The position numbers were made by a program, and so were the translations under genes. From Pseudomonadota bacterium (lineage in GTDB: Bacteria; Pseudomonadota; Alphaproteobacteria; Rhizobiales; Xanthobacteraceae): a stretch of 15,955 nt of DNA. Below, in pieces: positions 12,875 through 15,955 of the stretch (its first letter is position 1; every line of letters starts with the position of its first letter). The notes under the pieces were generated by a model. It searched no databases. It worked only from the letters and a program-made list of their open reading frames with translations, and was not told the DNA's origin. Location of the stretch: assembly GCA_023449855.1 (NCBI GenBank), contig JAEXHR010000023.1, positions 1-15,955 of the forward strand, given 5' to 3'.

Positions 12875-15171
12875 TTCTGGATCTCCATGGACGGGCCCGG
12901 CAGTCCGACAAGTTCCGACACGGTTTCGATCGCAAGATGGGTGTAGCCGCCAGGTGTGTGGATGAGCATCAGCAGCGGAAAATACTGAAGTCCCGAAAGA
13001 AGCGCGGCAGTACGCATGTCCTTCGGAGATGGCCCGCTCGGAAAGAGATGGTTGTGCCAAGTACCAAGCGGGTAGAGCGCACCGCCGGTGCCATCCACAA
13101 GATTACGCAGCAACGGCTTGAGCCCTTGCGTTCCCAGCACGAATTCTTCCCTTGAGAACTTGCTGTCGGGAGGCGCCGGAAGCGTGCCAACGACGTGGAA
13201 GTTGCCGATGACATCGCAATACCGTCCGTAGATGATACCGCCGGTTTCCGAATTTGGCTTCCGCGCGATCTCCTCGATGATAGCTTGATCAACCGCCGGA
13301 CTGATGCGGATTTCCGAACTCCCGCGCTTGACCACCGTCCGAGGAAGTATCCTCGTTTCCGACCACGACTGACTGAGCCCATCGCCACCGACGGTGCCAA
13401 GGACCAAGAGGCCAGAATCCACCGGCAAACCATCGTCCTGGAGACGGTGAAGCCGTTCGGAAAATGCCGCGCTGAAGAGCGATAACCTCGAGTCCCGCAG
13501 CGGCATCGTCAAGGCGGAGCACCCCTGCCCCACGGGTATCTCGGCCGCCTCCGTGTTGAAGATCTTGGATGCGATGTCATCTCGACGATGTATCTCGAGG
13601 TAGGCCTCGCAGATCAGGTCCGTCGTCGACGGGTTGGCTCCGGTCCCCTCGACAGTCATGAGTCCGGCGGCACCGGTCCCAAGCAGGCATGTTTCGATGA
13701 CACGCGGCCTGCTGCCCGTCAGCGATGCGGAGCTCAAAGTTTCCCGGACCGTCGCTGATCCCGTTGAATTGACGATGGCTGAACAATCTTTGCTGACGAC
13801 CTTTTCGAGCGACTTCACCTTGAGGACATGGTTGACGATATCCAGATCGTGCGCCGTCACCTCCGCGCCGAGATCCACCAGTGCATCCTTCAACAAGGTC
13901 GACTTGGCGTCGGTGAGGCCTTGCTTCGAAGCAGCGCCGCTCGGATAGACGGCATGTCGGGCATAGTTGTGCGGTAGCATGTTCGACCGGTCTATCACGT
14001 GATCGGGTGCACGGCCGCAGCGCGCCATATGCATCGCCACCTTGGAGCCGACACTCCCGCATCCAATCAATGACCAGGAAAACGGGCGCGCCTCAGCTTG
14101 CTCGCCGGACGCCTGCCGGAGCAGCCCTTCAGAGATGTCGTCTCGATGCATGGCCGGCCTCACGACTTTTGAGCTGCTTAAGGACAGATTGTCTCTACCG
14201 CTGAGCTCAACGACATACGGACAAAGTTCGTAGACCGAGCCCGTGCCGATCACAGGATACGGCCGGCGCGCCAACATAATGACTGCGAGCGGCACTGGCG
14301 TCTTCATCTGCGAATTGGCAAAGCGTCCCTGCAGTAGGCGAAGCTTGGGCTCAACGTATTCGCGGCATCCCAACATTCGAGCTCGATCCAAAAGATCATC
14401 GACCTTTGAGACTGTTTCCGGCATGTACTTATCTGCGACGAAAGGTGATCCGTCTGGTTTGCGGCCCGACCACGCCACCAAGGCGATGCCAGAGCCGGTC
14501 CGCCCAATCCCAAAGTCCCTGTAGGTGAAAGTCTTGGTCAATCCAGGGGCAAGCGCTACACGATCGGATTTACCGATCGTGATCCAATATGAGCTGCCGC
14601 TTTCGTCCGCGGCAGCGAGAAACCGGGCATTAAAGGCGAAACAGCCGCCATCGCTCTTTGCTAGGCTCCGCATCCAGCCGCCGTCAGCGATTACGACATC
14701 GTCGATGTGGTCCCGGCGGACAGGCTCCCAGCCCTGTTGTGGATCGATCAGGTTCAGGGTGGCTGCCTTGTCCAACCAGTCGGCGAGTTGTTCGATCAGC
14801 CCGAGGATACCGCGCAACCGCAATAGCTCGCGAGGCGAGCCTGCAAACAGGCAAGGCTCGGGAAGATCATATGCCGAGCCTGGCTGAATGTGTGGATGGC
14901 TCCGATCGAAATCGGCGCGCAGACGGATCTGCGGAGGAAGTACCGGGTAGTTGCTACCGAACCGGAAGGTTACAGGCTCCACACTCCGCACGCCCGATGG
15001 ACTTTGACCGGCTGCCCGCCACTCTGAAGCCATCTCTGTCTTCATCATGACGGTGGCGACTATGGTGCCCGCCGCGTCCGCCGGGGCGACTGTCACTTCC
15101 GCGACCGCGTCATGCGCCCGGATCAGTCGGACTGCACGCGCGACGGGAACTGATATCGCCATCGTCGACAA
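12871..15171 (-). CDS. E2-E1(ThiF)-JAB fusion: ubiquitin-like conjugation and deconjugation enzyme
   Basis: A 766-residue protein with three enzymatic parts. Residues about 1-160 resemble a ubiquitin-conjugating E2: YPVLPP, HPHI (92-95) and the candidate catalytic Cys C107 in PEPCLFAG, followed by helices ending in DWLDKAA. About 165-355 looks like the inactive adenylation-type domain of CBASS Cap2. About 362-580 is a ThiF/E1 adenylation domain: GCGSVGS (370-376), D394 in VIDRSN, N402 and R405 in HNYARH, and catalytic Cys C495 in IETCLLG. Residues 625-755 form a JAB/JAMM peptidase: E642, then H706-N-H708, S715 and D718. It should activate, transfer and also remove a ubiquitin-like modifier. 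The TTG start has GAGG seven bases upstream, which ATG 15162 lacks. It lies 2 bp after the upstream MBL stop and overlaps the downstream gene by 4 bp. In CBASS the JAB is a separate protein (Cap3); here it is fused. Confidence 0.9.
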   Translation of the reverse strand: MSTMAISVPVARAVRLIRAHDAVAEVTVAPADAAGTIVATVMMKTEMASEWRAAGQSPSGVRSVEPVTFRFGSNYPVLPPQIRLRADFDRSHPHIQPGSAYDLPEPCLFAGSPRELLRLRGILGLIEQLADWLDKAATLNLIDPQQGWEPVRRDHIDDVVIADGGWMRSLAKSDGGCFAFNARFLAAADESGSSYWITIGKSDRVALAPGLTKTFTYRDFGIGRTGSGIALVAWSGRKPDGSPFVADKYMPETVSKVDDLLDRARMLGCREYVEPKLRLLQGRFANSQMKTPVPLAVIMLARRPYPVIGTGSVYELCPYVVELSGRDNLSLSSSKVVRPAMHRDDISEGLLRQASGEQAEARPFSWSLIGCGSVGSKVAMHMARCGRAPDHVIDRSNMLPHNYARHAVYPSGAASKQGLTDAKSTLLKDALVDLGAEVTAHDLDIVNHVLKVKSLEKVVSKDCSAIVNSTGSATVRETLSSASLTGSRPRVIETCLLGTGAAGLMTVEGTGANPSTTDLICEAYLEIHRRDDIASKIFNTEAAEIPVGQGCSALTMPLRDSRLSLFSAAFSERLHRLQDDGLPVDSGLLVLGTVGGDGLSQSWSETRILPRTVVKRGSSEIRISPAVDQAIIEEIARKPNSETGGIIYGRYCDVIGNFHVVGTLPAPPDSKFSREEFVLGTQGLKPLLRNLVDGTGGALYPLGTWHNHLFPSGPSPKDMRTAALLSGLQYFPLLMLIHTPGGYTHLAIETVSELVGLPGPSMEIQK

Positions 15172-15173
15172 TC

Positions 15174-15924
15174 TCAGTCCTCGTCGTCCGAACCGCCATG
15201 AGCGAGCGGCTGGCTACCGATTCCAGACGAAACTCCGACCGTCGATGCAAATACGGCCCGCTTGATCTTGGTGCCCGATGACGACACCTCGATGACCAGC
15301 GGCTTGTGGCCCGACCCATCCGCTACACATTTGAACTCGCCTTTAACGTCGTCGAGGATATCGAGGTATTCGCGCTTGGCACGGATACATGGCGGATCGT
15401 CTTCGTCGTCTTCGACCTGCTTGCTGCTGGAGACAATCAGTGCGCCTTTGCGGGCCTGGCCCAATGCACTACGCGCGGCCTCGTTGACCTTCGCTTTCTC
15501 GCCCTTTTCCGACCAACTGTCATACGAAAGACTTCGCCAGGAACAGTGGTGGGGAGCCAGCAATACGTCGTATTCGAGCCGGTCGGCCTTGTCCTCGTTG
15601 CGCTCCCAGAGCTTTTCCCAGATTGCAACGCCGGCGTCCCCTCCGATCAGATAGCGGGCCTTGGTGACCTTGGAGACCTTGAGGTCAATCCTAATGATGA
15701 CGCTGCTGTCGTTCTTGGTGATGACCTCTTCTTCCTCGTCGTCGTCGGCTTTCAACGGGGCCAGCAGACGGGCCTCGAACGACGTATCGGCGGAGCCGCA
15801 GATGTTCGAGAACTGCTCATCCACCTTGATGAGAATCGCCGTGAGATCGTCGGTCTTGCCGTCGATATCCTCGCCCATGATCAGAATGCGGTTCCCGTCT
15901 CCCTGGGCCCCCTCGTCGCGGCAC
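15174..15924 (-). CDS. MBL-fold metallo-hydrolase, C-terminal part (truncated by the contig end)
   Basis: About 250 residues of the C-terminal half of a metallo-beta-lactamase fold protein; the N-terminal HxHxDH-type site would lie beyond the edge. Visible are NDSSVIIRI, the NxSxV strand of ComEC-like MBL proteins; YLIGGDAG with the metal Asp; and LLAPHHCSW, an HHGS-like motif with Gly replaced by Cys. There is an acidic insertion (KADDDEEEE) and an acidic tail ending SDDED. The frame seems to continue into MGSEMCITD at the edge, but those residues come from adapter sequence and are not a real start. The TGA stop is 2 bp before the E2-E1-JAB start, and the ribosome-binding site of that gene lies inside this coding end, so the two are tightly coupled. 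It differs clearly from the MBL protein at 10956-12047. The substrate is unknown. Confidence 0.8.
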
Positions 15925-15955
15925 CTGTCAGTTATACACATCTCCGAGCCCACGA
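15925..15955. other. Residual Illumina Nextera adapter at the contig end (artefact)
   Basis: The last 24 bases (from 15932, starting TTATACACATCT) match the Nextera transposase adapter exactly. The preceding seven, CTGTCAG, match it except for the last two (CTGTCTC expected). On the minus strand it translates as GSEMCITD, a close variant of the adapter-derived GSEMCIRD peptide familiar from contaminated protein entries. It is not genomic sequence. Confidence 0.93.

Noticed and set aside
12875..13060. N-terminal extension of the membrane protein
   Set aside because: These 62 residues overlap the JAB coding sequence in another frame; ATG 12874 has a ribosome-binding site and the typical ATGA coupling.
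1..15955. CRISPR arrays, tRNA or rRNA genes
   Set aside because: No regularly spaced identical repeats of the right length, and no tRNA-like T-loop/anticodon arrangement or rRNA segment was recognised on either strand.

Overview
The window looks like a chromosomal fragment of a high-GC alphaproteobacterium, most likely from the Bradyrhizobium/Rhodopseudomonas/Afipia group (Nitrobacteraceae). The basis is the gene families and codon use: a BA14K-type protein, a GAF histidine kinase of the kind common in that family, and an approximately 1250-residue vitamin B12-dependent ribonucleotide reductase (NrdJ). This is inference from protein character, not from a marker-gene search. The last ~31 bases are not genomic: they match the Illumina Nextera transposase adapter apart from two bases, so the right edge is a contig end.

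Left part (1-8959), ordinary chromosome. In order: the 3' end of a BA14K-family gene with its terminator; a GAF-domain histidine kinase; a TetR regulator and an extended SDR (NAD(P)-dependent epimerase/dehydratase-like) gene joined by a 4-bp GTGA overlap; a convergent EamA/DMT exporter; then 738 bp without a credible protein gene, leading to nrdJ. That gap holds an NrdR-box-like site, a sigma70-like promoter and a long structured leader. It also holds a hairpin that reads as an intrinsic terminator only on the minus strand.

Middle part (8960-10955), accessory boundary. A strong bidirectional terminator separates nrdJ from a convergent minus-strand gene encoding an ISL3-transposase-like protein. 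Two of its three expected catalytic acids look replaced, and no terminal inverted repeats are evident. Three copies of TGTCCAT at 21-23 bp spacing lie beside the terminator, and two diverged 31-bp repeats lie exactly 120 bp apart beyond the gene.

Right part (10956-15924), the most interesting region. On the minus strand a tightly coupled operon encodes (i) the C-terminal part of a metallo-beta-lactamase (MBL) fold protein, cut off by the contig end, (ii) a 766-residue protein carrying E2-like, E1-like (ThiF) and JAB/JAMM deubiquitinase-like domains in one chain, and (iii) a 278-residue protein with four predicted membrane segments. A second, complete ComEC-like MBL hydrolase gene on the plus strand runs tail-to-tail into it with a 10-bp overlap. 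Together these suggest a bacterial ubiquitin-like conjugation/deconjugation module, related in parts to the Cap2/Cap3 proteins of CBASS and to Bil/Bub operons, with membrane and MBL partners, and possibly acting in antiviral defence. No ubiquitin-like protein and no CD-NTase is visible here; if present they would lie beyond the right edge or be supplied by the host.
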